Positions 35,021-43,636 of a stretch of 64,000 nt of DNA are shown piece after piece. A program made the position numbers and the translations under genes. How positions within the stretch are numbered: position 1 is the stretch's first letter; each line of letters opens with the position of its first letter. The DNA comes from Romboutsia weinsteinii. Lineage in GTDB: Bacteria > Bacillota > Clostridia > Peptostreptococcales > Peptostreptococcaceae. The notes beneath the pieces are model-generated. The model was given only the letters and a program-made list of their open reading frames with translations. It did no database searches and was not told the DNA's origin. The stretch spans positions 1 to 64,000 of the forward strand of contig NZ_NOJY02000007.1 of NCBI RefSeq assembly GCF_002250835.2, given 5' to 3'.

Positions 35021-35206
35021 ATGCAATTAAGAAGAGCAATGGAAATAGTAAACGAAAAAAAGAATGACGTAGTTGTTTATTATCAAGAGCATCCAGTTAA
35101 TATTATAAGCGTAGATAATAATATTGGTACAGCATATGTTCAATCATTAGATAAGAAAGAAAAATTTGAAGTTGACTTAGGATATTTATCTGAACTTAAT
35201 AAGTAA
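35021..35206 (+). CDS. sspH: H-type small acid-soluble spore protein
   Basis: SASP of the H family (PF08141), a minor spore-core protein. 61 residues from the ATG at 35021, which has GAGGAGGA 6 nt upstream; an in-frame ATG at 34982 would add 13 residues without an RBS. The pattern MQLRRAMEIVNEKKNDVVV, YYQEHPVNIISVD and TAYVQSLDKKEKFEVD follows the family (RAkeI, V-x-Y-x-G/E-x-PV-x-I, A-x-V...). Expression in the forespore is expected from the family; I could not place a convincing sigma-G promoter. Confidence 0.85.
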   Translation: MQLRRAMEIVNEKKNDVVVYYQEHPVNIISVDNNIGTAYVQSLDKKEKFEVDLGYLSELNK

Positions 35207-35565
35207 TATTTAAACACTTAAGTAACAAAATGGTTTGTTTATAATTCATATATACCTTACAGATACAATGAATTAAATAAAATATCTGTGAGGTATATCA
35301 AAGGTATAAAGTCTATATAATAATTATTAATAATTTCTTTATATTTATATAATTTAGTTTAAATGAATATAAAGAGAAGTATATGCATATATATGTAAGC
35401 TAGTTTTGTATAAAATATAACTAGTCTTTAAATGTATATTTTGGGAATAGTTACTAGTTTGGATAAATATAATTAGTAATTTAATGCTTTTTAGTATTTC
35501 ACTTTATATTTATAAATATTTTTATCTATCTTCTTTCTTCTTTCGCTTTCAGTAAATTTATAATC
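35207..35565. other. 360-bp gene-free interval between sspH and recA
   Basis: No ORF. A 15-bp hairpin with one mismatch (TATACCTTACAGATA at 35251-35265 with 35283-35297) probably terminates sspH, though its U-tract is poor. Weak CTAGTTTTGTA / TATAACTAG-type inverted repeats follow at about 35399-35427. Otherwise I see nothing in it. Confidence 0.55.
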
Positions 35566-35607
35566 AAAAAATAAAACCTTAGAGATAATCTCTAAGGTTT
35601 TATTTTT
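35566..35607 (-). terminator. recA terminator
   Basis: AATAAAACCTTAGAGA with TCTCTAAGGTTTTATT, perfect stem, A/T tracts on both sides; overlaps the recA stop codon. Confidence 0.93.
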
Positions 35608-36652
35608 ATTCTTCATTACTAATATCTGCTGCAGTTTCAGAAGCTTCATTTTCTTCTAACTTATAGTGATCTCTTATTTTTTCTTCTATTTCTATCATTA
35701 AATCTGGATTATCAATTAGGAACTTTTTAACATTTTCTCTACCTTGTCCTATTTTTGTATCATTATAACTAAACCATGAACCTGATTTCTTTACTACGTC
35801 AAGGCTAGCACCAATATCGATTAATTCACCGACTTTAGATATACCTTCTCCATACATAATATCAAATTCAGCTTGTTTGAATGGAGGAGAAACTTTATTT
35901 TTTACAATTTTGGCTCTAGTTCTATTTCCAAGTAGTTTATCCCCTTGTTTTATAGCTTCAATTCTTCTAATATCGATTCTTACAGATGCATAGAACTTAA
36001 GTGCACGTCCACCTGTAGTTGTTTCTGGAGAACCAAACATTACTCCAACTTTTTCTCTTAACTGGTTTATAAATATTGCAACACAGTTACTTTTCTTTAT
36101 ATGCCCAGTTAATTTTCTTAGAGCTTGAGACATAAGTCTTGCTTGAAGACCTACATGGCTTTGCCCCATGTCTCCATCGATCTCTGCTTTAGGAACAAGA
36201 GCTGCAACCGAGTCTATTACGATTATGTCAATTGATCCACTTCTAATTAAAGCTTCAGCAATCTCTAGAGCTTGTTCTCCTGTATCTGGTTGAGAAACGA
36301 TAAGATTATCTATGTCTACTCCTAACGCTTTAGCATATACAGGGTCTAATGCATGTTCTGCATCTATAAATGCTGCGATTCCTCCGTTTTTTTGTACCTC
36401 TGCGATACAATGAAGTGTTACAGTAGTTTTACCAGAAGATTCTGGTCCGTATATTTCTATTATTCTTCCTTTAGGAACCCCTCCAATTCCTAATGCGATA
36501 TCTAATCCTAATGATCCTGTTGAAGTAGATTCTATATTCATAGAAGCACTTTCTCCAAGCTTCATTACTGATCCTTTACCAAATTCCTTCTCTATACCAG
36601 CAAGTGCCGTATTTAAAGCTTGTAATTTTCCTTGGTCTATTTGTGTACTCAT
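35606..36652 (-). CDS. recA: recombinase RecA
   Basis: DNA strand-exchange protein and co-protease for LexA cleavage. 348 residues; Walker A GPESSGKT (69-76), Walker [18 protein letters not shown]2 loop region [21 protein letters not shown] and the [23 protein letters not shown] segment are intact, with an acidic C-terminal tail. ATG with GGAAGAT upstream. Its promoter overlaps a LexA box at 36790-36801; lexA itself lies 1.6 kb away, separated by a recombinase gene. Confidence 0.99.
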   Translation of the reverse strand: MSTQIDQGKLQALNTALAGIEKEFGKGSVMKLGESASMNIESTSTGSLGLDIALGIGGVPKGRIIEIYGPESSGKTTVTLHCIAEVQKNGGIAAFIDAEHALDPVYAKALGVDIDNLIVSQPDTGEQALEIAEALIRSGSIDIIVIDSVAALVPKAEIDGDMGQSHVGLQARLMSQALRKLTGHIKKSNCVAIFINQLREKVGVMFGSPETTTGGRALKFYASVRIDIRRIEAIKQGDKLLGNRTRAKIVKNKVSPPFKQAEFDIMYGEGISKVGELIDIGASLDVVKKSGSWFSYNDTKIGQGRENVKKFLIDNPDLMIEIEEKIRDHYKLEENEASETAADISNEE

Positions 36653-36761
36653 ATTTTATCTTCCCTTTCTAGGTTTATTTATATTTTTATATTACCTTAA
36701 AATACCTATTTAAATCTATAGTTTTTATAAGTTTTAACTTACTTTATGATCTTATATTAAT

Positions 36762-36801
36762 ATTGTAACACAAACTTATCCCTACTACAAACATTTGTTC
36801 T
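36762..36801 (-). promoter_or_regulatory. recA promoter with LexA box
   Basis: On the minus strand: -35 TTGTAG (36786-36791), 18-bp spacer, -10 TACAAT (36762-36767). GAACAAATGTTT (36790-36801, minus orientation) overlaps the -35, matching GAACNNNNGTTY. Binding by LexA would block RNA polymerase until DNA damage. Confidence 0.8.
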
Positions 36802-36991
36802 TACAACTCAGAATTTAAACTTTTTATAATCAAAGTAAGAATAAAGTTTAACATTTAGTAATTATTGACCTAGTTTTATTGCAATATACAAGATTTTTAG
36901 GAATAGTTGAAAGTGTTAAACTCATATGATATTCTATTTGGTATATTAAGTAATTACAAAGTTTTATTAAGCTTTGATGGAGGTATAAGTT

Positions 36992-38125
36992 TTGAGTAAT
37001 GATAAAAAAGTATTAAAAATACATAATAAGTCTGACAAGCCAGATAATATTGTCTTAAGAGATAATGAAATTGTAGAAAAATGCATAGCTGTTGAAAATA
37101 AGCTTCCTAAGTTTATGAAAGATTACTTTATCTACCTAAAAGGCTCAGTAGCTGTTTCTAGCAGGCTAGCATACTTAGATGATATACACTTCTTTTGTAC
37201 TTATCTAGTTGAGACTAAAGACCTTACTGATGCACTAGATACTAAAGATATAACAATAGATGAATTTAATAATATAAAAGCAAGGGATGTTAATTTATTT
37301 CTAGGGGATTACTGTAGCAGATACTATAAACATACAGATAAAAATACTTTGATATTTGAAAATAATAACCGGGCTTTAGCACGAAAAAAATCATCTCTCT
37401 CTACTCTCTTTAAATTCCTTTTTAGGAATGAACAATTAGATAATAATATAACTGATGGTTTTAATCCTATAAAGCTTCCTAAGCCCCAACCAGACGCTAT
37501 AAAACGTCTTGAAATTGATGAAGTTGCAAAGATGTTAGAATCTGTAGAAACTGGTGAAGGTCTTACTGATAAAGAAAAAGTATACTGGAGAAAAACTAAG
37601 CTTCGAGATAAAGCTATATTAGCTCTATTTGTAACGTATGGACTTAGATTAAATGAGCTTCGAGAACTTAATATTTCTTCTTTTAACTTTTCAAGAGGTG
37701 AATTTATGATTTATAGGAAAAGAGGTAAAGAAGTATTAATGCCGATTAACCATACATGTGAAATAGTGGTTAAGGATTACATATTTAATGAGAGATGTCA
37801 AAGTGAGATGCTTAGTGAAGATAACAAAGATGCTCTATTTCTTTCATTACAAAATAAAAGACTTACTTCAAAAGCAATAAGAGAGTTAGTAAAGAAATAT
37901 ACCTCAATTTCTATGGAAACATCTAGAGGAAATGGATATAGTCCTCATAAGTTAAGAGCAACAGCTGCTACTTCTTTAATTCAAACAGGATTTTCAATAT
38001 ATGATGTACAAAACTTACTAGACCATGACAATGTGACTACTACTCAGTTATACGCTGCACACAAAAAGAATGTTAAAAGGGACATTGTAAATAACTTTGA
38101 GTGGATAGAAGATGATGATGAATAG
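36992..38125 (+). CDS. tyrosine recombinase (XerC/D-like) between recA and lexA
   Basis: Site-specific recombinase of the Xer-like class, 377 residues, TTG start with GGAGG 8-9 nt upstream. N-terminal SAM-like core-binding domain (about 35-165, FMKDYFIYLKGSVAVSSRLAYLDDI), catalytic domain with Arg in TYGLRLNELREL, KRGKE, H-x-x-R in SPHKLRATAA, His in NLLDHDNVTT and Tyr in QLYAAHK. It is longer than XerC/D (~300) owing to an N-terminal extension and an insert. It may be a chromosomal resolvase paralogue; target site unknown. It lies between divergent recA and codirectional lexA. Confidence 0.88.
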   Translation: MSNDKKVLKIHNKSDKPDNIVLRDNEIVEKCIAVENKLPKFMKDYFIYLKGSVAVSSRLAYLDDIHFFCTYLVETKDLTDALDTKDITIDEFNNIKARDVNLFLGDYCSRYYKHTDKNTLIFENNNRALARKKSSLSTLFKFLFRNEQLDNNITDGFNPIKLPKPQPDAIKRLEIDEVAKMLESVETGEGLTDKEKVYWRKTKLRDKAILALFVTYGLRLNELRELNISSFNFSRGEFMIYRKRGKEVLMPINHTCEIVVKDYIFNERCQSEMLSEDNKDALFLSLQNKRLTSKAIRELVKKYTSISMETSRGNGYSPHKLRATAATSLIQTGFSIYDVQNLLDHDNVTTTQLYAAHKKNVKRDIVNNFEWIEDDDE

Positions 38126-38148
38126 AATAATTAAAAATTTATTATTCG

Positions 38149-38187
38149 GAACAAACGTTTGTGTTAAGAATAAAATTATGATACAAT
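38149..38187 (+). promoter_or_regulatory. lexA promoter with LexA box
   Basis: -35 TTGTGT (38159-38164), 17-bp spacer, -10 TACAAT (38182-38187). The box GAACAAACGTTT (38149-38160) overlaps the -35, giving negative autoregulation as in other LexA systems. Confidence 0.8.
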
Positions 38188-38239
38188 ATATACCATAAGA
38201 TATTTGTATTTAAATTTAGTTTAGAAACGAGTGATAAAT

Positions 38240-38875
38240 ATGTACTTAGATTTAAGCAATAAGCAAGTCTTAATTTTAGAGTTCATTAAAGAACAACTTA
38301 CTCTAAAAGGATATCCACCTTCAGTAAGGGAAATATGTAGCGCAGTAGAACTAAGATCTACTTCTACTGTACATTCTCATCTAAACAAACTTGAAAAACT
38401 TGGTTATATAAGAAGAGACCCAACTAAACCTAGAGCAATAGAAGTTTTAGATGGCACAAGATTTGGACAAATTGACGGAATTAATCAAGAAATTCTTAAC
38501 TTACCTTTAGTTGGTTGTATAACTGCTGGAGAACCAATTCTTGCCGAGGAAAACATTGAAGAATATATCCCATTACCAGTTAACCTAGTAAAAGGAACTG
38601 ATAACTTTGTACTTAAAGTTAAAGGTGACAGTATGGTTAATGCTGGTATATTAGACGGAGATTATGTGATTGTAGATAAGAAAAATACTGCACTTAATTC
38701 TCAAATAGTTGTAGCTCTTATTAATAAAGATTCTGCTACTGTAAAAAGATTTTTTAGAGAAGACAATTGTATAAGATTACAGCCAGAAAATGATTTTATG
38801 GAACCAATAATTTTAAATGATTCAGACGTAGAGATTATAGGTCATGTTACAGGGGTATTTAGAGTTATTAAATAA
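38240..38875 (+). CDS. lexA: LexA repressor
   Basis: SOS transcriptional repressor and self-cleaving protease, 211 residues from the ATG at 38240 (an in-frame GTG at 38231 is possible; the RBS GAGTGA favours the ATG). The winged-helix DNA-binding domain (SNKQVLILEFIKEQ...YPPSVREICSAVELRSTSTVHSHL) is followed by the Ala96-Gly97 cleavage site in CITAGEP, nucleophile Ser131 (GDSMVNAGI) and general base Lys169 (ATVKRFF). It controls recA and itself through boxes at 36790 and 38149, and probably others in this window. Confidence 0.98.
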   Translation: MYLDLSNKQVLILEFIKEQLTLKGYPPSVREICSAVELRSTSTVHSHLNKLEKLGYIRRDPTKPRAIEVLDGTRFGQIDGINQEILNLPLVGCITAGEPILAEENIEEYIPLPVNLVKGTDNFVLKVKGDSMVNAGILDGDYVIVDKKNTALNSQIVVALINKDSATVKRFFREDNCIRLQPENDFMEPIILNDSDVEIIGHVTGVFRVIK

Positions 38876-38886
38876 AAAATCTGGTA

Positions 38887-38924
38887 AATAAAAAAGATAT
38901 GGTTATAAGCCATATCTTTTTTAT
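38887..38924. terminator. bidirectional terminator between lexA and deoD
   Basis: AATAAAAAAGATATGG pairs with CCATATCTTTTTTATT around a 7-nt loop. Confidence 0.92.
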
Positions 38925-38941
38925 TTGATTTATATAATAAA

Positions 38942-39655
38942 TTAAGCTAATTCTAATGCTATTTCCATCATTTTAGTGAATGCAACCTGTCTATCATGAG
39001 AAGTAGTTTCCTCTCCTGTGAATGGACAGTCTGATATAGTAAGAATACATAGTGCATTAACTCCTGCTCTTGCAGCATTCATATAAAGAGCTGCAGCTTC
39101 CATTTCTACACAAAGAACGCCCATTTTTTTCCATTTGGCTAAGTTATCAAGTCCTGCATCACTATAGAAAACATCTGCAGATAATATATTACCTACATTA
39201 ACTTTTGTTCCTTGTTCATGTGCTACATTAATAGCATTTTGCATTAATTCATAGCTTGCTATTGGTGCAAAAGTCCCTGGTAAGTTATATTGATATGCAA
39301 AGTTTGAATCAGTACATGCTCCCATACCTATAACAACATCATGTAACTTTAAGTTTTCATTTATAGCTCCAGCTGAACCTATTCTTACTAAGTTTTTAAC
39401 TCCGTAAAAATGTATTAATTCATAAGAGTATATTCCAATAGATGGCATACCCATACCTGAACCTTGAACTGATATTTTTCTACCTTTATAGTATCCTGTA
39501 TAACCAAACATCCCTCTAACTGTATTGTATTGTACAACATCTTCTAAGAATGTTTCAGCTATAAATTTAGCTCTTAGTGGATCTCCTGGTAATAAGACTG
39601 TATCAGCGATATCTCCTTTTTTTGCATTGTTATGTGGTGTTGGTGTGTTACTCAT
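38942..39655 (-). CDS. deoD: purine nucleoside phosphorylase DeoD type
   Basis: Phosphorolysis of purine (deoxy)nucleosides in salvage; hexameric high-molecular-mass class. 237 residues. Motifs: N-terminal [29 protein letters not shown] over two segments, [14 protein letters not shown] (phosphate/ribose site), [21 protein letters not shown] and [11 protein letters not shown] with the catalytic Asp. RBS AAGGAGGAAG. Monocistronic. Confidence 0.98.
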   Translation of the reverse strand: MSNTPTPHNNAKKGDIADTVLLPGDPLRAKFIAETFLEDVVQYNTVRGMFGYTGYYKGRKISVQGSGMGMPSIGIYSYELIHFYGVKNLVRIGSAGAINENLKLHDVVIGMGACTDSNFAYQYNLPGTFAPIASYELMQNAINVAHEQGTKVNVGNILSADVFYSDAGLDNLAKWKKMGVLCVEMEAAALYMNAARAGVNALCILTISDCPFTGEETTSHDRQVAFTKMMEIALELA

Positions 39656-39820
39656 TTTACTTCCTCCTTGAATACTTATCTAATTATTTTAGATAAGATA
39701 TTATCAACTTTCTGATAATTAGATATTTTTAAATGTCATTTATAGTATACTATATAGTATAGATATACTTTGAATTTATATTATACCAAAATAATCCTAT
39801 CCTAGAAAGGGGGGAATTTT

Positions 39821-40279
39821 TTGACTAGAGGTAATCAACGTATAGCTCTTCTTATTCTTATTCCCATGCTTATATTTACTTATTTCATAACCGTATATTC
39901 ACAAACAAAATCACATAATTATCCAGAAAAAGTAATATATGAATACTTTGAATACAAAAACGAAAAAGACATAGAATCAATTTCTAAGTTATTATATAAT
40001 CCTCAAGATATTAGTTATATTCAGTTAGAAATTAATAATTTAAACAATATATCTTTAATTTCAGTCATTGAAGAAAAAGATGAAAGCTTAATAACAGCCT
40101 ATACAAAATATAATAATGAATTTTCTGAGCGAAATGTTAAAATATATAAGGTTAAATATCAAGTTTCCTATAACTCAGATAGTTCACGATATGATCAGAG
40201 CGGAATTTATGAATCTTGGTGTTTTTTAACCAAAAATAATTCTAACTCTAAATGGTATATTGACATTTTAGATATATAA
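39821..40279 (+). CDS. membrane-anchored DUF4829-like protein
   Basis: 152 residues, TTG start with AAGGGGGG upstream. One N-terminal membrane helix (IALLILIPMLIFTYFITVY) is followed by an extracytoplasmic NTF2-like domain. The YPEKVIYEYFEYKNEKDIESISKLL region resembles the 'A-x-x-Y-F-x-x-x-x-x-x-D' opening of DUF4829-type proteins, and a late WYIDILD matches the usual W-x-V/I strand. Function unknown. Convergent with the motor genes; terminator at 40297. Confidence 0.65.
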   Translation: MTRGNQRIALLILIPMLIFTYFITVYSQTKSHNYPEKVIYEYFEYKNEKDIESISKLLYNPQDISYIQLEINNLNNISLISVIEEKDESLITAYTKYNNEFSERNVKIYKVKYQVSYNSDSSRYDQSGIYESWCFLTKNNSNSKWYIDILDI

Positions 40280-40296
40280 ATAAATATTGATAATAG

Positions 40297-40326
40297 AAAT
40301 CCCTATACAGTATTGTATAGGGATTA
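40297..40326 (+). terminator. terminator between the DUF4829-like gene and the OmpA-domain gene
   Basis: AATCCCTATACA pairs with TGTATAGGGATT with a short GTAT loop; no good U-tract on the plus side, so efficiency is uncertain. Confidence 0.6.
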
Positions 40327-40340
40327 TATAGAGCTATAGG

Positions 40341-40964
40341 TTAATTAATCTTAATTTCATATTTAATCTCTACTCTTCTCGAGGCATCACGATTAACATT
40401 ATCATTAGCATCTTTTATTAGTTCAGCTTGAGATCTACCTATGGCCACTATATCCTTAGTAAGTTTGTCTTTATACTCATAATTCCCAATCTCCTCACCT
40501 ACCATAAACTCTGCTACGCTATATGCTCTTTTTTGTGATAAATCTAAATTATATATATAGCTGCCAACATCATCTGTATGACCTTCAATTATTATTTTAG
40601 ATATATTATCACCATAATCTTTATATATAGCAGATACATACTTAGGTATAAAGGTTTTTAAAATTTCTTTAGCTTCAGGTTTTAATTCAAAACTATCAGT
40701 GTCAAACATTGTCTTTTCTCCAAAGGTTACTTGGCCAGTATCTTTATTTACCTCTACCTGTAAACCATCCTCTTTTAATGCTTTTTCTACTGAATTAGAT
40801 ACATTTTTTGCCAAATCTTGTTCAACTGATCCTGTAATACTTTCTGAGCTAAATAAAATAAGTATTACTACCATCAGCACTGTAGATAATAGATCTGTAA
40901 ATGTTGGCCAGAAACTGCTCTCTTCAAACTCTTTATTAACAGTTCTTCTATATTTATTAATCAT
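40341..40964 (-). CDS. MotB/ZorB-like OmpA-domain protein
   Basis: Stator-type partner of the MotA/ZorA-like protein. 207 residues: a short cytoplasmic N-terminus, one membrane helix (about 24-40) with an Asp at its start (FWPTFTDLLST, Asp24) in the place of the proton-binding Asp of MotB, a linker, then an OmpA/MotB peptidoglycan-binding domain: FDTDSFELKPEAKEIL, IIIEGHTDDVGS, NLDLSQKRAYSV and the terminal RDASRRVEIKYEI. The ATG overlaps the end of the upstream gene by 8 bp, so the two are translationally coupled and surely work as one complex. It lacks the flagellar plug/neighbourhood of MotB; resemblance to ZorB is by architecture only. Confidence 0.85.
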   Translation of the reverse strand: MINKYRRTVNKEFEESSFWPTFTDLLSTVLMVVILILFSSESITGSVEQDLAKNVSNSVEKALKEDGLQVEVNKDTGQVTFGEKTMFDTDSFELKPEAKEILKTFIPKYVSAIYKDYGDNISKIIIEGHTDDVGSYIYNLDLSQKRAYSVAEFMVGEEIGNYEYKDKLTKDIVAIGRSQAELIKDANDNVNRDASRRVEIKYEIKIN

Positions 40965-42309
40965 TTATATCATCCTCATTTATATCTTTTAATAGCGGAT
41001 AAATTTTTCTAATATCCTTTGAGTTTTGTATGATATCTTCTTTTTCTATTTCATAAATTTCTTCCATATTTGTATCATCAATAGATTCAATTTCTGATTT
41101 GTTAATATTTGAAGCTTCTTTATATAGATCTATGTAGTTAAATACCATATCTAACTTGCTTTGTATATCATATGAGGCAAGATTTACTATTGATGATAGA
41201 TCTTTGACTGTATTTTCGAGCTCAATACTTTCAGTACTAATATTATTTTGCTTTATTAAAGCTTCTTCTTCATGTGATATAAGTTTTTGTAGTAGATCTT
41301 GTGCACTTCTTTCATAAAGTGAAAAAATTGCATTTAAATTCTTTATATAATCTCGTATTTTAAATTGACTTTCTGTTGTATTATATATATTTTTAGAAGT
41401 CTCTTTCATTTCTAAAAGTATTTCTGTATTTATCTCATCTTGATTATCATATTTATCAAACAATTTATTAAACTTTATATTTAAAATATTAAACTGTTTA
41501 TCAAGTTTTCTTACACTTTGATCAAATGTCTTAATAGAGTTTCCTGAACCTTCTAGAAGCTCTTTTAAAGCTTCTATGCCACTAATAAATTCATCGTTGA
41601 AATCATTTAAGTCTTTTGAAATTTTGTCAAATCTTTCTATAGCTTCAATAGATTTACTTATTTGCTTTATCGTACTTTTTACTTCTTCTATCTTTGTATC
41701 CATAATAGATGATTTTTTATTAGTAACCTCAGAAGTAAGTAAATTTTCAAGTTTTAACATTAGTTGAAGTAAATTATGTTCACAATTATGATGTTTAATA
41801 CACATGTTTATAATCAAAGATGAAATTATACCAAAAATACTTGTAGTAAACGCAGTTTGCATGCTACTAATTGTAGCAGGAAGTGAATTTATTATATCTT
41901 TAGTATTTACTGACAACAACATTGTTGATAGGCCTACAAACGTACCAAGTACCCCTAGCAAAATACAGATTGAAGAAGCATTTTTTATGCTCTTTATCTC
42001 GTCTAATAAGTACTTATTTTTATAGGTTAGATTTGAAGCAATTTCTTCTATAAAAGATGTCACATTTATATCTGCATAATCTTTCTCATCCATGTATATC
42101 TGATACTTACTTTTTACATTTGCATATACCCTACTATTTTTATAGTTTTCATTTAAATCATCTAAGTCTCTACGAATAAAATCATAAAGATTTCTATTCT
42201 CTAAAACTTTAGATACTGTATATACTATAATTAGTAATAAAAATATTACTGTTACTGGGTTAGTAAAGACTGATTTTATCAAGTTAGATAGTATATTATT
42301 CAATTTCAT
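40957..42309 (-). CDS. MotA/TolQ/ExbB (ZorA-like) protein with long coiled-coil tail
   Basis: Proton-channel-type membrane protein, 450 residues from the ATG at 42309 (RBS AAAGGTGG; an in-frame GTG at 42315 is an alternative). Three membrane helices at about 18-33, 113-134 and 152-171; the second contains LLGVLGTFVGLSTML and the third AFTTSIFGIISSLI, the MotA/TolQ/ExbB channel motifs. About 280 residues of heptad-rich coiled coil follow (residues ~172-450), predicted cytoplasmic. This layout matches ZorA of the Zorya antiphage motor rather than flagellar MotA. No ZorC, ZorD or ZorE gene is adjacent. Upstream lie a terminator (42374-42407) and an SOS box (42609). Confidence 0.85.
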   Translation of the reverse strand: MKLNNILSNLIKSVFTNPVTVIFLLLIIVYTVSKVLENRNLYDFIRRDLDDLNENYKNSRVYANVKSKYQIYMDEKDYADINVTSFIEEIASNLTYKNKYLLDEIKSIKNASSICILLGVLGTFVGLSTMLLSVNTKDIINSLPATISSMQTAFTTSIFGIISSLIINMCIKHHNCEHNLLQLMLKLENLLTSEVTNKKSSIMDTKIEEVKSTIKQISKSIEAIERFDKISKDLNDFNDEFISGIEALKELLEGSGNSIKTFDQSVRKLDKQFNILNIKFNKLFDKYDNQDEINTEILLEMKETSKNIYNTTESQFKIRDYIKNLNAIFSLYERSAQDLLQKLISHEEEALIKQNNISTESIELENTVKDLSSIVNLASYDIQSKLDMVFNYIDLYKEASNINKSEIESIDDTNMEEIYEIEKEDIIQNSKDIRKIYPLLKDINEDDIND

Positions 42310-42373
42310 CCCCACCTTTAAATTTATTTCTCTATAATTTATATGTACGAGTTAATAATAAAGTACAATAAAA

Positions 42374-42407
42374 TAGGGTAGTCTAAAATTTTACTTAGAC
42401 TACCCTA
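42374..42407 (-). terminator. intrinsic terminator in the leader of the motor operon
   Basis: A 13-bp perfect stem (TAGGGTAGTCTAA, 42374-42386, with 42395-42407) followed on the minus strand by ATTTTATTGTACTTTATT. It lies between the SOS-box promoter region and the motA-like start, so transcripts begun upstream must pass it to reach the genes. Confidence 0.75.
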
Positions 42408-42608
42408 GATAAGATACTATTTATATACTTTGCCTACATCAATAAATTTATGGCTTTTATCTATAAATGCTTAGATAACTCGTATGTTAAGAGTTACTGT
42501 AGGGAAGTATTATAATAGGTTTAATCTTAATAAATAATATGTAGATTATATGTAAAATGTTCCCAAGCTACTTAATAATTTTTATAAATAATGATATTTC
42601 GCATTATA
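42408..42608 (-). ncRNA. structured leader RNA or small RNA upstream of the motor genes
   Basis: About 200 nt with no ORF of any size. On the minus strand it contains small hairpins AACTC/GAGTT and ATCTA/TAGAT, a GCC...GGC arm, a second TATAAT near 42515, and a CCCTA (42500-42504) able to pair with the 5' strand (TAGGG) of the terminator at 42374-42407. That is the layout of an attenuator or riboswitch, but it matches no class I know (not c-di-GMP-I/II, SAM, preQ1 by inspection). It could equally be a stand-alone SOS-induced small RNA ending at the terminator. Confidence 0.4.
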
Positions 42609-42620
42609 GAACAAATGTTC
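42597..42620 (-). promoter_or_regulatory. LexA box with adjacent TATAAT, leftward promoter
   Basis: GAACAAATGTTC (42609-42620) is a perfect LexA-consensus dyad. On the minus strand it is followed directly by TATAAT, so the box would lie in the spacer of a leftward promoter; the -35 is weak. It is 300 bp upstream of the motor gene start and about 120 bp after the LRR stop. Confidence 0.6.
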
Positions 42621-42682
42621 TTAGAGTGCTATATGTGCATATTTATCATATATATTTAATTTTTCTATACTAGACAACAAGA

Positions 42683-42714
42683 TACCCTACTAGATAATAT
42701 ATCTATATAGGGTA
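42683..42714 (-). terminator. terminator after the second LRR gene
   Basis: TACCCTA...TAGATA with TATCTATATAGGGTA; separates the LRR transcription unit from the SOS-box promoter. Confidence 0.7.
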
Positions 42715-42739
42715 AATTATAAATTTAATAATAAGTTTT

Positions 42740-43468
42740 TCATGATATGACTCTATTACCTTTTACAATATCTATTTTTACAAATATATTACCTGAAAAT
42801 CCCTCTGATGTTTTAAATTTAAAGTTATATTCTTTAGATTTAACTAAATTTAACCATGTCACAGAATTATCTACTATATCATAATGTCCATTATCAGATA
42901 TATAGTTAATATTTGGTGAACTACCATATCTATCTTTTAATAAATCTAATGAAATAGTAAATCCGCCATTTTCTATTATTTTTTGTGTAAAAATACCTAT
43001 ACTTTGATTGATTGCATCGCATTTTATTAGTTTTGATAATTCACTTAAATTACTTAAATTGCATATTTGATTATTAGAGATATTCAAATAAATTAATTCT
43101 CCAAGAGAATTTAAAGAATCTATATTCATTATCTGGTTATCTGATACATTTAAGTAAGTAAGATTGCTTAATCCAGATAAACTCTCTAAATTTGTTATAT
43201 AATTATGCGATATATTTAAAATTCTTAAATTCTTTAATGTTGATATTGGAGTTATATCTATAATATTATTGTTAGAAAGATTTAACGACTTCAAGTTTGT
43301 AGCATATTCTAGACCTGAAATACTTTCTATATTTTTATCATTTATTGTTAGTGTTTCTAGACATAATAAATCTTTTTGTGAAAATGGTCCTTTGAATGAT
43401 CGGGGCATTTCTAACATCTCTATTATTGAATTTCTTAAATATTTATCTACTATTATTACCTCATTCAT
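42740..43468 (-). CDS. second leaderless leucine-rich-repeat protein
   Basis: 242 residues, no signal peptide or membrane helix. Five SDS22-like repeats of 22 residues at about 33-145 (such as LKSLNLSNNNIIDITPISTL and LTYLNVSDNQIMNIDSL), then a ~90-residue C-terminal beta-rich domain ending with YNFKFKTSEGFSGNIFVKIDIV. The layout parallels the protein at 25941 (five repeats, then a beta domain), so they are probably related; the partner is unknown. ATG with AAGGGGTGA upstream. Single gene with its own terminator. Confidence 0.78.
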   Translation of the reverse strand: MNEVIIVDKYLRNSIIEMLEMPRSFKGPFSQKDLLCLETLTINDKNIESISGLEYATNLKSLNLSNNNIIDITPISTLKNLRILNISHNYITNLESLSGLSNLTYLNVSDNQIMNIDSLNSLGELIYLNISNNQICNLSNLSELSKLIKCDAINQSIGIFTQKIIENGGFTISLDLLKDRYGSSPNINYISDNGHYDIVDNSVTWLNLVKSKEYNFKFKTSEGFSGNIFVKIDIVKGNRVIS

Positions 43469-43636
43469 TAAATCACCCCTTAAACAATAAGTTAACCTCT
43501 AGGTTATTAGGTTATAGTATGCACATTACTACCTAAGTGTTAAATATAATATGCATTATTTTATTATAAAATTTGATAATATATTTTGATTATAGTCATT
43601 TTTAATTAAATTTATTCTGTTTTTAGCTTTACAAAT

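Noticed and set aside
35399..35470. Small RNA gene between sspH and recA
   Set aside because: A few CTAG-containing inverted repeats, but no promoter-terminator pair that would define a transcript.
42408..42608. c-di-GMP riboswitch upstream of the motor genes
   Set aside because: A cyclic-di-GMP switch would suit a motor, but I cannot find the conserved GEMM-I or GEMM-II core; only generic hairpins are visible.
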